Shown here piece after piece: positions 29,384-38,871 of a DNA stretch of 64,000 bases. The stretch is from CAVQRC01 sp963715045. GTDB lineage: Bacteria > Planctomycetota > Planctomycetia > Pirellulales > Lacipirellulaceae. Position 1 is the first letter of the stretch. Each line of letters opens with the position of its first letter. Below the pieces are notes generated by a model. That model saw only the letters and a list, made by a program, of their open reading frames with translations, ran no database searches and was not told where the DNA came from. Both the position numbers and the translations under genes were made by a program. The DNA lies in NCBI GenBank assembly GCA_963715045.1, contig CAVQRC010000014.1, positions 323,731 through 387,730 on the forward strand. Direction: 5' to 3'.

Positions 29384-30500
29384 TTACGACCGAATTGCGT
29401 TCTTTGCTGGAGAAGACGGGAAGCCTGCGTATCTACGCAAGAATCGTTCGAACCGAATGCAATCCAGACGAGTCTGCTTCAGCAGTTCGGATGCTTCGGA
29501 TAGAACTCGAGACTGCAGCGGTTGACCTAGTTGATCAACACTTCCATTGGCTATGAACTTAAAGTTGACTTCCGCACTGTCAGCACGTTCCGCAAGCGCT
29601 CGAGAGCGAGCTGGAAGTCTCTTGCGATCCAGGCCGACTCGCGCACAGTCCCCACGGTTCCGATTCGGCCTCGTAAAAATTCGATGCGTGCGCGCCCATT
29701 TCTGCACGTGCGCGGAGCTGTGCCACCAATTCCTCAGCATGTGCCATTCGCCTTGAAATTGCGTCAATCTCATTAATGCTATATTCCGAGCTCGCCGGTC
29801 GAAAGGCAGCAGCTCAAACATCTGAACCATCTCGGCTCGCACTTTGGATTCGTACGATTCCAGGGCAAATCCGCCAAGGACGGCTGATGCGATAACAAGA
29901 AATATAAAAACCACGAGACTGATGCACGGCGGCGTCGAACCTCTCGCATTACAGAGACTCGTCGAGCGAAACCCCCAAAATTCCCGAGATAACTTGAGGA
30001 TTGCGAAGCACAGGGTACCATGGCCTACTCGCATATCGGCAGCAAGTGGATCAAGCCGTTCGGTTGTTAAAGCTCCTTCCTCTTTGTTGAGTTTGAATCG
30101 ACAAGCTTCCGGCAGGCACTCCTGATCTTCCGAATCGCGGTTTTCGTCCGCGTTTGGCTCGCCTGCTACAAGTACATACACGATGCGACTTGAGCGACCA
30201 AGTCGCTTGAATTGAAGGACTTCTTCATTCACCCATTTGGATTGGGCTGCATGAGGCGAGCACACAACAACAAGATATCCGCGATTGACTCAGGGCCTCA
30301 TTGAGTGATGCGCCAAGGTCGGAGGAACTGGAAAGTTCTAATTCATCCAAGAAAATTGGACGAATCCTCTTCGGGAGCGGTCCGTCGCGTCCTGGTTTTC
30401 CAACGAGCTTCCTCGGCAGCCGGTATGCCTCCAGTTTCTTGTGGAGGCGTTTAGCCAAAACTTCATCTTTGCGGCTATAGCTAATAAAAGCCCAATACAT
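29384..30500 (-). CDS. TIR-domain protein with a transmembrane segment (one frameshift)
   Basis: ATG 30500 starts MYWAFISYSRKDEVLAKRLH, the TIR fold of a common planctomycete family. Next come RIRPIFLDELELSSSSDLG and then, one frame over from about 30279, YLVVVCSPHAAQSKWVNEEV. This last segment includes box-2/3-like CSP and a W-x-x-E region. One extra base restores the frame. A single strong TM helix follows (ISLVVFIFLVIASAVLGGFA), then about 150 residues to 29384 of unknown fold. An upstream ATG at 30563 is possible. Bacterial TIR domains cleave NAD+ or make signalling nucleotides in anti-phage defence, while related TIR-TM proteins are uncharacterised. A defence role is inference. Confidence 0.78.
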
Positions 30501-31027
30501 TGCCCAATCGACTCGAAGCGGATCGACCCCACAAGTGACAACAACGTTCAGAGTTTCCGTCATGTTGGTACTGCTGGCGGCTTCATTGTATCGCCTCGGT
30601 TCTCGCGTACGTCAAGTATGGACCAATTCTTGTTGCGCCTCTTAGACGGGCCGTGCTTTTGCGTAACCTTCTTTGGCCCACACGAGGCGTCGAAGCAAGA
30701 CTGTCAACGTGCGGCAGGAACTATCGCCGCCGCACGAATTGGAATTCCAGAACCTGCGGGTGTGTGACTACCCGCCTGAGGGAGCGGTAGACCGCAACGG
30801 GAAGCCCGCTGGAGTCAAGACGCCCCATTGGTTGTCTTCCCTCCCGTGATCGGCAGCTACGGCAGACCCGCCGCAGAGGTCGCCTTCTCCTACAAAGGCC
30901 GAGTGTCTGGAAAGCTCTGCTCCTCCGGGCTGGCGATTCCCTCAACGTCGAGAACGATTCGTGAGCGATTCCAGCCGACGTTTTGCGGGACCTTCGAGTA
31001 CCCACTTTCCGCCAGGCTGACGGTTCC
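30501..31027. other. gene-free stretch between the TIR gene and the small duplicated gene
   Basis: No convincing gene on either strand. Near-repeats TCAACGACGAG / TCAACGTCGAG lie at about 30950-31035, just downstream of the small gene's stop on the minus strand. Confidence 0.45.
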
Positions 31028-31337
31028 CTCAACGACGAGCACGCTCGTACATCGCCAGGTCAAGTTCGTGCGCCAGGTCGGCCAGTGGCCGACGAATCGC
31101 AAGCTCTTCGATTTCCTCCAAGTCATCGGAGACCGAACGCAGCAGTGCGTACAACTCGGCCGCGACTTGCTCGGGGCACTGCCGCACGATCTCACCGGCG
31201 ATTACATCAAGTTGGACTTCGTCACTCATCTCTCACCTTCTTCGGTTTGGGGCAGACATCAGCCGGCAACCCAGTGGTGCCAACATGCTCACGAGTTCTC
31301 CAAGCTGGAGGGCCTGGAGTGTAGGACTCAGCAGCCT
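31028..31337 (-). repeat. 300-bp duplication, copy A
   Basis: It matches 35255-35560 in the same orientation. It covers the 66-residue gene and about 105 bases upstream of it. Homology ends sharply at GGACTCAGCAGC. Confidence 0.85.
31029..31229 (-). CDS. small conserved protein, 66 residues, copy A
   Basis: ATG 31229 is preceded by AAGGTGAGAG, a good ribosome site whose TGA ends a short frame just upstream. The product starts MSDEVQLDVIAGEIV and is acidic and helical (ALLRSVSDDLEEIEELAIRR), ending YERARR. A second copy at 35257-35457 differs at about five residues while keeping many synonymous changes. That supports real coding and some purifying selection. No family recognised; it could be a small regulator or an antitoxin without its toxin. 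Confidence 0.65.
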   Translation of the reverse strand: MSDEVQLDVIAGEIVRQCPEQVAAELYALLRSVSDDLEEIEELAIRRPLADLAHELDLAMYERARR

Positions 31338-32020
31338 CTTCGCCGCTTCTTCACATTCGCTTTTGTCGTTGTGTTGTCCCCCCTGGCCCGAGTGCCAGCC
31401 AGACCCAGGTGGCTCATTCACCGGCCCGGTCGTAATGCCTCAACAGGAGGCCTCCTTTTTGCGTCGGAGAGCTCCCATGGCCCTGGGACCCCTTGGACAG
31501 CTCGGAAGCGATTTGAGAGCTATGGACGGGCCGTATGTCACCGTGGCTTCGAACGAAACCGGTGCTTCCGGCCCGCCTCAGCCAGCTTCTGCAACTGGTG
31601 AGGCGACGATTTGTTTCGTCGCCTCTTTCGCGCCCCCACCAAGCCGAAGATTAACTCGCTGTGCTCGATGCTGAAGATCGCGTTCCCTCTACTTTGTCCG
31701 CCTGGTTGATGCCCGCATGGCGAGCTTTGAGTTTGGCCGCCACACGGCTGGCCAAAGACGCTTTCGGCTGGATGCCGTTGCTGGTGGAGGGGTGGGGATA
31801 ATTAATCTCCGCAAGGCAGTTTGGGGTGGGGGGAGCGGGGCAAATTCCCACCGGCGCGGGGGGCCCCGGCGGGGGTGATTGATCTAGGTGTAAGCTGCCC
31901 TCCGGTTCCCACGCTCGTCTACGAAACCATGGAGAACGTCGGGGAATCGGAGGTTGTGTTGATGCGTTGACGGTGTTCGTTGCTGGTCCGTCAATGAAAC
32001 GACCGCACAGGCTGGTGGGC
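31230..32020. other. gene-free stretch with R1-like and G-rich sequence
   Basis: 31233-31337 is the duplicated upstream part of the small gene. 31450-31540 is a weak R1 relative. 31821-31875 is G-rich and resembles 28881-28924. No gene supported. Confidence 0.5.
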
Positions 32021-32263
32021 CTATGGGGTCGGGTGGAGGGTGGTCTGGGAGACGATGCTCAGGATCTGCTGCCGCTGGTCATCCGTCAGGGTGTGCCAGG
32101 CAGTGATGACCTGTTCCAGGCCGGATGATGCAGCGAGTGCGCCCGGATTCTCGCCGCTGTTGGTTAGAATCTCAGCGTTTACCGATGAAAGTGGCCATTG
32201 TTCGAGTCCTGCATCGCCCACTCTCTCTTCGTGAATCAGGTGTCTTCGTGCATCAGGTCGCAC
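32021..32263 (-). pseudogene. integrase-type C-terminal tail running through a tRNA 3'-end-like sequence
   Basis: The frame contains ERVGDAGLEQWP, which is the antisense of TTCGAGTCCTGCATCGCCCA at 32196-32215, very like a tRNA T-loop/acceptor end. It finishes LEQVITAWHTLTDDQRQQIL, a tail known from planctomycete site-specific integrases (...AWPxLPxxxRxxI...). The catalytic domain is missing. This is probably the scar of a second integrated element or one end of the accessory block. The family assignment rests on tail resemblance only. Confidence 0.5.
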
Positions 32264-32929
32264 AGAGTCGCATTTGCCCGCATTGCAGGGTGTTCTTCAA
32301 GCGGCTCACGATCAGGCACTCAGTATGTCGTTACTCGATACCGCGACCCCGACACCAACTTTCGAACGCATCTTCGGCGGATTATCCGTCGGGCAGGTTT
32401 AACGTCCTGGCCGAAGCTGTGGGTGAATCTGTGGGCGAGCCGTGCGACGGAACTGGCAGCAGAGCACTGCATTTCCGTAAGTTCCACGAGGGCGGGACTC
32501 ATGCCGTCGACACTGTGCCCCTGTTTCAGGGCTACGGGCAGCGTCCTCGGAGTGCGACAAACAGGGTCGCTATCGGGCATCCTGCTGCCGAAGATGGTCC
32601 CTCATCGGCCGCCGGATCGGCACCGGTCTCAGCCCTGTAGAGCAACGCCGCTGGTGGGCAACCCAGCAGGCCGGTAACCCGCCCCAACCCGGTGATCGTG
32701 AAGCGGCATGGTCGATGGGTATCTGGGAACTGCCGCGGGCTAAACGACAGATAGAAGCGGCTGTTGTGCGTCCGTGGATTAAGGAGGGGTCTGAAGGTCA
32801 TGGAACGGCCAGCGGCGGATTCGAGTTGCCTGGAACGGGCGTCTACCGGCGTTGCGATCGACCAGGAAACAAGGTCCGACAAGTCCGAGTCGGGGACGAT
32901 GTTCTTTCTGGCCAGGATCGGCTGCCCAC
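32264..32929. other. gene-free stretch
   Basis: Several short frames on both strands show no recognisable motif. It may be the degraded body of the integrase whose tail lies at 32021-32263, but no catalytic boxes could be found. Confidence 0.45.
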
Positions 32930-34062
32930 TCAACGCTTGGGCCGGAGCTGGTTGAACTCAGCGAGCACTTCATCTTGGATGGCCGCCCGGGCGGAGGCTT
33001 CCTTGTGATCTTGACCCGGAGATAGTCGCCGGAGCAACTGGTCCAGACGATGGCGGCCGGGCAGGTCGACCGACGCGTCGGGTTGATTGGCACCGGCTCC
33101 TGGCGACTCGCCAGCAAACTCAAGTTGCCAGATTAAGAAGTCCTCCCCATCTACGTCGCCGTCCTGATCGGCATCCCCGTCATTTGGAGTGGCTCCGGTG
33201 GGAGTAAAGAAGTTGGTTTGCCAAACGAGGAAGTCGGCACCATCTACATCGCCATCCTTGTCGAAATCGGCCGCAAAATCTTCTTCAACTTGAACTTCGT
33301 AGGCACCCATGTCCAATCGGCTACCAGACACGCGGGCAAATGGCTCGCCACGCTGGTCGTAGTGGGGAACTCCATCCATTCCGGCTACGGCAGACGGATC
33401 GCCAGCGTTGATGGCGGGGCTGCCAGGGAGAAGGGCGTAAGTCTCCGTGCGGCCGCCGTTATCGCCCAAGGGGCCGAACAACGGGTCGATTACACCCATT
33501 CCAGTTGGGCTGCCGATCAGGTTGCCGGCAGTGTCTGGTGTCTGTGCTTCTGTGAGTCCCGAGCCGCTATTGTCGCCGAGCAAGCTGAAGGCGAGTTCCA
33601 GAGTGCTCTCCTCCGAAGCGAAGTATAGATCGGGTGCTGTGCCGCTTGTTTTTCCCGTGACCAAGTTGCCGGCGACAAGCGAGTTGCGGAGCGTGGCGTC
33701 GCCTGTGGAACTAATGCCGCCGCCTGTCACAACGCCCGCGTCCGCGGAGTTCCCGGCAATCGTACTGTGAATTACGAAGATCGGTCCGTTAGCAGCGACT
33801 CCGCCGCCTGAGGCGATTCCGCCAGACTTAGGTTGATATGATAAGGCCACGATCGCTCTGTTCGCGGATAATGTCGCATTGGTAAGCGTCAGCGAGCCAC
33901 CGTCAGTGAAAACGCCACCACCTCTGGCGAATGTGCCCGTAACTCCACTTGTTCCTCCTCTCGCCGTGTTGTCGACAATCGTACTGTCGGTGATCTTGTA
34001 TGCTCCCCCTGCAGCGAAAATGGCTCCTCCCAAAGCGGCCGAGTATGGATTGGCGGTGCGGG
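32930..34062 (-). pseudogene. choice-of-anchor-Q beta-helix protein with dockerin-like repeats, copy 2 (5'-truncated)
   Basis: The frame is continuous from the junction near 34062 to 32930. It contains beta-helix turns (GGAIFAAGGAYKITDSTIVD; VIHSTIAGNSADAG; TLRNSLVAGNLV) and the anchor-Q block NLIGSPTGMGVIDPLFGPLG with LLPGSPAINAGDP. Two dockerin-like repeats (DFDKDGDVDGADFLVWQ; DADQDGDVDGEDFLIWQ) precede a short tail. The signal/LEPR N-terminus is missing because repeat R1+R2 begins at 34063. Copy 1 at 25.3-27.5 kb shares the dockerin part almost word for word. Without an N-terminus it is presumably not exported. Confidence 0.82.
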
Positions 34063-34366
34063 CTCGATCACCATTGCTGAGCGCCCCCGGGCTGGCGGAG
34101 GAAAAACGCCGCTGTTTTGCGTCCGTTGGTCGAGATGGACTTCAGGACAATGACGAGGCTGCGGAGCGATCTGAGGCCGGTTTACCTCCGTCTTGCCCCC
34201 GGGCAATCTCCTTGAAGCTTCAGCAGGCTTCGTTACCAGCGGAGGGCGATGTGTACCGCCTCGTTGGCAAATTGCCGTTTTTAGCGGAGGACTCCGCCGC
34301 ACCATAGCGGCAAGCAATCCGAAGTCCCAGCGGAGATTGATCCAGTCGCGAAGTCATTGAGATGAC
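34063..34366 (+). repeat. composite repeat R1+R2, copy 2
   Basis: R1 (34069-34177) matches 20291-20403 and R2 (34193-34366) matches 27885-28058. The element sits at the exact 5' truncation point of the beta-helix gene on the minus strand. Confidence 0.8.
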
Positions 34367-34561
34367 TTCTGCTGTGAGTTGGAACCAGGGCGATCCTGCA
34401 GCGGGCGATGCACCCGCTGTGACTTCGAGAACTGGCGAATTGCAGGCGGTGGGGGCGACCGGAGCACCTAGCAACTTGCAGTTTCCGGCGGCGGCCGTTT
34501 AGCCCGCCGCAGGTTGCACGACGGCGAATTGGATTGGGCGGGGGCGACCGGAGCAGGTTTG

Positions 34562-34690
34562 GAAACTGTCAACGATTTGCCCCGAAGGGGCCGAGACATG
34601 GTAGCCCAGGGCAAGGCAATGCGAGCTCCGCGAGCGTTGCCGCCGCCCTGGGTACGAAAGATTGGAGACAAGCAGCCCTGAAAGGGCGAC
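34562..34690. repeat. REP-like palindromic repeat, left copy
   Basis: It contains GCCCCGAAGGGGC, GAGCTCCGCGAGC and CCCTGAAAGGGC palindromes. The reverse complement of the same sequence is at 34827-34939. The pair flanks an IS200-like transposase remnant. Confidence 0.75.
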
Positions 34691-34697
34691 ACAACTT

Positions 34698-34800
34698 GAT
34701 ATGCGTAGAGATCGGCTTGGAACTCCTGAGGAATCGACGGTTCGCGATGTTTGGTGCTGTAGACCAGATGAATCAGGTTGTTGACCAATGATTGGGACAT
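34698..34800 (-). pseudogene. IS200/REP-associated (Y1) transposase, N-terminal remnant
   Basis: ATG 34800 gives MSQSLVNNLIHLVYSTKHRE, the N-terminus of Y1-HuH transposases of the IS200/RAYT type. Homology stops after about 34 residues at LYAY and runs into a REP-like palindrome. The HuH motif and catalytic Tyr are absent. Such enzymes mobilise palindromic repeats, consistent with the flanking inverted repeats. Confidence 0.72.
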
Positions 34801-34826
34801 CGATCGTGCGCCTCGCTGATTTGTTT

Positions 34827-34939
34827 TGCCCTTTCAGGGCATGGTCCGATGACGGGTTTCCAGACCCAGGGCGGCCTCAACGCTCGCGGAGCTCGCCTTG
34901 ACTTGCCCTGGGCTATCTTGTCTCGGCCCCTTCGGGGCA
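34827..34939. repeat. REP-like palindromic repeat, right copy (inverted)
   Basis: Inverted counterpart of 34562-34690 (GCCCTTTCAGGGC, GCTCGCGGAGCTC, GCCCCTTCGGGGC). It lies upstream of the transposase remnant. The remaining 34940-35254 holds no gene. Confidence 0.75.
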
Positions 34940-35254
34940 ATTGCAACTCCCGCTTCTCTAAATGGCGTTGATAACAGTCGGCCTGTAGAAACATGGCATT
35001 ATGTACACTATTCCCAGCTGCCGGCAACGCCAGAATGATGACGCACATTGCCCGAGAACCCCAGCAATGCGGGTCCCGACGCTAGAATCGACCCACCGCG
35101 CAACGTGCAGAGGTGTTCACGACCCCTGCAGGAAACGGAAGTAAGCACGTGCAGCGGTCGCGCGACCGCTGCAGATTCGCAGGATCTCGACTCCGGTCGG
35201 ATGGACCAACCGCTCGCAGGTACGCCCTGGTCCTTCGAGTCAGCGGTTGATTTC

Positions 35255-35560
35255 TCTCAACGACTAGCACGCTCGTACATCGCCTGGTCAAGTTCGTGGG
35301 CCAGGTCGGCCACCGGTCGACGAATCGCAAGCTCTTCGATTTCCTCCAAGTCATCGGAGACCGAACGCAGCAGTGCGTACAACTCGGCCGCGATTTGTTC
35401 GGGGCACTGCCGCACGATCTCACCGGCGATCACGTCAAGCTGGACTTCGTCACTCATTTTTCACCTCCTTCGGTTCGGGGCAGACATCGGCAGGCACCCC
35501 AGTGGTGCCAACATTCTCACGAGTTCTCCAAGCTAGGGGGCCTGGAGATTAGGACTCAGC
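35255..35560 (-). repeat. 300-bp duplication, copy B
   Basis: It matches 31028-31337 and carries the second 66-residue gene. The short frame upstream of that gene is interrupted by TAG here, so only the small gene itself is conserved as protein. Confidence 0.85.
35257..35457 (-). CDS. small conserved protein, 66 residues, copy B
   Basis: ATG 35457 has a near-perfect GGAGGTGA ribosome site five bases upstream. The product begins MSDEVQLDVIAGEIV and ends YERASR. It differs from copy A (31029-31229) by about five residues, while several codons differ only synonymously (CAA/CAG, GAT/GAC, GTA/GTG). The conserved ribosome site and amino-acid sequence argue for a translated small gene. Function unknown. 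Confidence 0.68.
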   Translation of the reverse strand: MSDEVQLDVIAGEIVRQCPEQIAAELYALLRSVSDDLEEIEELAIRRPVADLAHELDQAMYERASR

Positions 35561-35722
35561 AGCGTGTCCGATTGCAGACAGATACCTACGCATCCTTAAA
35601 TCAAGTGTGGGCGACCCACATAGCGTCGTTTCTCGATCGCACGTACCATGAGCTGGTGGCTGCGAACTCTGGTCGAACGTCCTTGATCAGCGATGGGAAG
35701 ATTCATAGGAGAATTTGGAAAA

Positions 35723-36650
35723 ATGCCTCATGATTCATTGGCCCGACGTCGTCGACCGCGACCGGCACAGGCGTTTACGCTCGTGGAACTGCTGGTTGTC
35801 ATCGCCATCATTGGGATTCTGGTGGCGCTGTTGCTGCCTGCAGTTCAGGCGGCGCGGGACTCGGCACGCCGGACGCAATGTGCCAACAATCTGAAACAGC
35901 TGGGACTGGCCATCCAGAACCATGCTAACGCCCACGACGACGAGATTCCGCCAGGCAATCCCGGTAAAGGGCTGCAAGGACTGTTTTCGTATTTGTTGCC
36001 CCATTTGGAAGAGAACGCGGCGTATTCTCTCTTGGATCTCGATTCGACGGCGCATCACTCGCCGGACGAGCAGACCAATCCGGTCCGTTACCTCGAGGTA
36101 AAGGCGTACTATTGCCCCGCGTTCGATCATCCGCAGGTGAATTACGCGGCGGTTGCGGGAGATTACCAGTTGGGGGCGATCACAACGTATCAGGGCGTTG
36201 GCGGCGTTATCGTTGAGCAGCGAGCTGGGCTGACCAGTTCGATTTATGGTGATCTTCCGGACAACGGGGCCTTTGGGTGGGAGTTCAGCCGGCGACTCAG
36301 TGAAGTCGTCGACGGGACGAGCCACTCTCTAGCGATCGGCGAGTTCGTTCATCGTGACAAAGTCGAAGGTGTGTTCGTAAAACCACCGGGCAACGTGCGT
36401 CCCTGGATTCTGGGAGACAACGGAGGGATTGGTTCCTATGCCCTCAAGGTCGCCGAACTGCCCCCCAATATCGAAATCGAGCGTTGCCGATGGCGTAGCA
36501 TTTAACCATTTGCCCATGGGTAGCTTTCACCCAGGCATCACGCAATTCGTGTTTCTTGACGGCTCGGTCACGGGGATTCAGGACGGGATCGATCTGAACG
36601 TCTACCAGGCCATGGCGACCGTAAACGGCGAAGAGATTATCAGCAAATGA
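35723..36650 (+). CDS. DUF1559 prepilin-like protein (one frameshift near the C-terminus)
   Basis: ATG 35723 (AGGAGA upstream) starts a basic leader and the type IV prepilin-like helix FTLVELLVVIAIIGILVALL. PAVQAARDSARRTQCANNLK then opens the DUF1559 domain typical of planctomycetes. Near 36490 the frame moves by one base. The family's C-terminal FNHLPMGSFHPGITQFVFLD and DGSVTGIQDGIDLNVYQAMA continues to 36650. The role is unproven; these proteins are thought to form pseudopilin-like surface or transport assemblies. The stop codon overlaps the next gene's ATG (ATGA), so the two are translationally coupled. Confidence 0.9.
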
Positions 36651-37099
36651 GTATCATCGCTCACCGCGCCGCGCGGAGTCGCTATGTCGGGTTGGTTGGG
36701 TTGGTCGTGATGGGCTGCGTGATGGTGGCTGGCTGCGGCCCGTCATTGGAGCTGATACCCGTCCATGGCCAAGTGTTGTACCAGGGAAAACCGCTCGTCT
36801 ACGGCAGCGTGATGTTCCAACCGGAGGGCGACGGACCTCTGGCGCGGGCAAAGATCGAGTCCGACGGCACGTTTGTGTTGCGCACCGGGACAGATGCGGA
36901 CGGGGTGCGTCCCGGCACGTGCCGCGTGCGGATCACGTCGTTTGAGGCGCAGCAGTCGGAACCCGCGACGAGAGGGCAAGGCGAATTGGCGCTCGGTCGC
37001 TCCGCAATCCCGAAAAAGTACCAGCACTTTGGGACCAGCGGAATCGTCGTGGAGGTCGTCCCCTCGATGAATCTACCCCTGGTCATCGAACTCAACTAG
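36647..37099 (+). CDS. small lipoprotein with regulatory-like beta-sandwich domain
   Basis: The 150-residue product has a signal peptide with lipobox VAGC (LVVMGCVMVAGCGPS). A beta-sandwich follows with VHGQVLYQGKPLVYGSVMF and ESDGTFVLRTGTDADGVRPG, the pattern of planctomycete carboxypeptidase-regulatory-like lipoproteins. It is coupled by a 4-base overlap to the DUF1559 gene, a recurrent planctomycete pairing seen again at 60.7-62.4 kb. Probably periplasmic and lipid-anchored; function unknown. Confidence 0.85.
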   Translation: MSIIAHRAARSRYVGLVGLVVMGCVMVAGCGPSLELIPVHGQVLYQGKPLVYGSVMFQPEGDGPLARAKIESDGTFVLRTGTDADGVRPGTCRVRITSFEAQQSEPATRGQGELALGRSAIPKKYQHFGTSGIVVEVVPSMNLPLVIELN

Positions 37100-37461
37100 A
37101 GATGGTGCTCAGCCAGACAAGGGTGGGTACTCTTTTTCCGGTCGACACCGTCCTCGCCGCCACCGGCGGACTTCTGTTTAAGGAAGTAAAGGGCACAACC
37201 GTGGTGCGGAACTGTGCCGGGGGCTCGGGTCTATGGTGACCGTGCGCCACGGGCTTGAACCCGGCGAGGCGGCGAGTAGGGGCGAAGGCGGTATCCGATG
37301 GAGACCCGGGATACCCAGCAGCGATGTTGTGGAAATGCGGGAACCGGCCTGATGGCGTCAGCACGTCAGTAGGAGCCATGTCATCCGACGCCAAGTGTGC
37401 GTCTTTCGTCGTCGGCCTGCTGTGCCATTCCGCACGCTACGCCACGGCGTCATCGAAGTGG
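37100..37461. other. gene-free stretch, possibly structured
   Basis: 37170-37340 is GC-rich with several short self-complementary segments (for example GGGCTTGAACCCGG and GGAGACCCGGGATACCC). It does not match an RNA family I can identify. The downstream beta-helix fragment begins abruptly at about 37462. Confidence 0.4.
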
Positions 37462-38871
37462 CAAACCACGGTCGGTGACTTCACGTTTGCGGGGATGACG
37501 CTCGCCAATGGCAAGATGGATGGGGACAACGAGAGCTTCAGTGACAACACCTACGACGGCGGTGCAATCCGGTCGCTGACAACGGGAATTATGACCGTTG
37601 AGAACAGTGATATCGTGAATAATTCTACAAGCGGTCGTTTCACGAGCGGAGGCGGGCTATTCGCCATGGGGCCGCTGATCGTCCGCTCGAGCGCCATCGT
37701 GGGAAACTCGGCACACGCCGACGGCAACCACCGGAGCGCTTACGGTGGCGGCATTTGGGCAGATGGCGACGTCGAGATCATAGCCTGCACGCTCTCGGCG
37801 AACACCGCAGACTTCGGCGGCAGCGTCAGTGCTCGCGGGAACGTGACACTCACTTCCAGTACGATCTCAGGGAACTCGGCGGCCTACGACGGCGGTGGAA
37901 TTCATGCTGATGGCGAAGTCACGGTCACTTCCAGTACGATCGCGGGCAACTCCGCCGTTCGCCGCGGCGGCGGAATCTATGCTGATAGCGTCGACCAGGT
38001 AACCATCGCGGATTCGATCGTGGCTCTAAACACGGATGCCGGCACGGCTCCCGACCTGGACGTTGGCGGCGGAACACTGAGTGTCCAGTACTCGCTGATC
38101 GGCGACAACACGGGCACCGACCTGACCGAGGCACCCGTCGGTTCGCCCAATGTGAACGGCAACCTGATCGGCGGTACGGTCGCTGGCACCATCGACCCCT
38201 TCCTCGCTCCGCTCGCCGACAACGGCGGTCCGACCCACACCCTCGCACTGTTGGCCGGTAGTCCCGCGATTGACGCGGGCGATCCTGCAGCAATGGCCGG
38301 TGCGGATGAGGTACCTCTCTACGACCAGCGTGGTGAACCCTATGCTCGTGTTACCAGCGGCAACGGTACCGCCCGGATCGACATCGGCAGCTACGAACAG
38401 CAGAGCCTTCAAGGGGAGATCCTCGCAGTTGCCTCACCGACCACCACGGCCGTCGACGAAGTAACGATCCAATTCAGCAGCCCGGTCAGCGGATTCGACG
38501 TTGCCGACCTGAAGCTGTCGCTGAACGGCGGCGTCAACCTCCTGACCAGCAGCCACACGCTGAGCACCAATGACGACCAGGCGTTCGTTCTCGGCGGTCT
38601 TGCGGACATAACGGCCGCAGGCGGCTACTACACGTTGCAACTGATCGCTCCCGGATCACAAATCGTAGACGCCAACGGCGGTGAGTCATCGAGCGGTGCC
38701 CGCTTGAGACGCCCCCATCACTTCCGACTTGCTGCGGCAGCCTGCACTTTTGGGAAGAACCAGCCAGGTCAATCGCCGGAGAGCAATCCCTTCATATTCA
38801 GATCGTCAACGCGATGTCCTTCGCAACACAAACAGAAACATGCTGCACACGCTCAGCAGGAGGAACGTTGA
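37255..38871 (+). pseudogene. choice-of-anchor-Q beta-helix protein, copy 3 (truncated at both ends)
   Basis: The frame is open from 37255, but family sequence begins only at about 37462 (VGDFTFAGMTLANGKMDGDN), matching the middle of copy 1. Beta-helix turns follow (VTLTSSTISGNSAAYDGGGI; VTVTSSTIAGNSAV), then NLIGGTVAGTIDPFLAPLAD and LLAGSPAIDAGDP. A further beta domain (SPVSGFDVADLKLSLNGG) ends in unrelated sequence after about 38690. There is no signal peptide and no dockerin or PEP-CTERM tail. It is the least decayed of the three copies in its helix part. Confidence 0.78.

Noticed and set aside
31233..31421. 62-codon frame just upstream of small gene copy A as a conserved partner gene
   Set aside because: The same frame is interrupted by TAG in copy B, so it is not conserved as protein.
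37170..37340. Group II intron-like or other structured RNA
   Set aside because: Several short palindromes are present, but no domain V or other diagnostic element could be identified.
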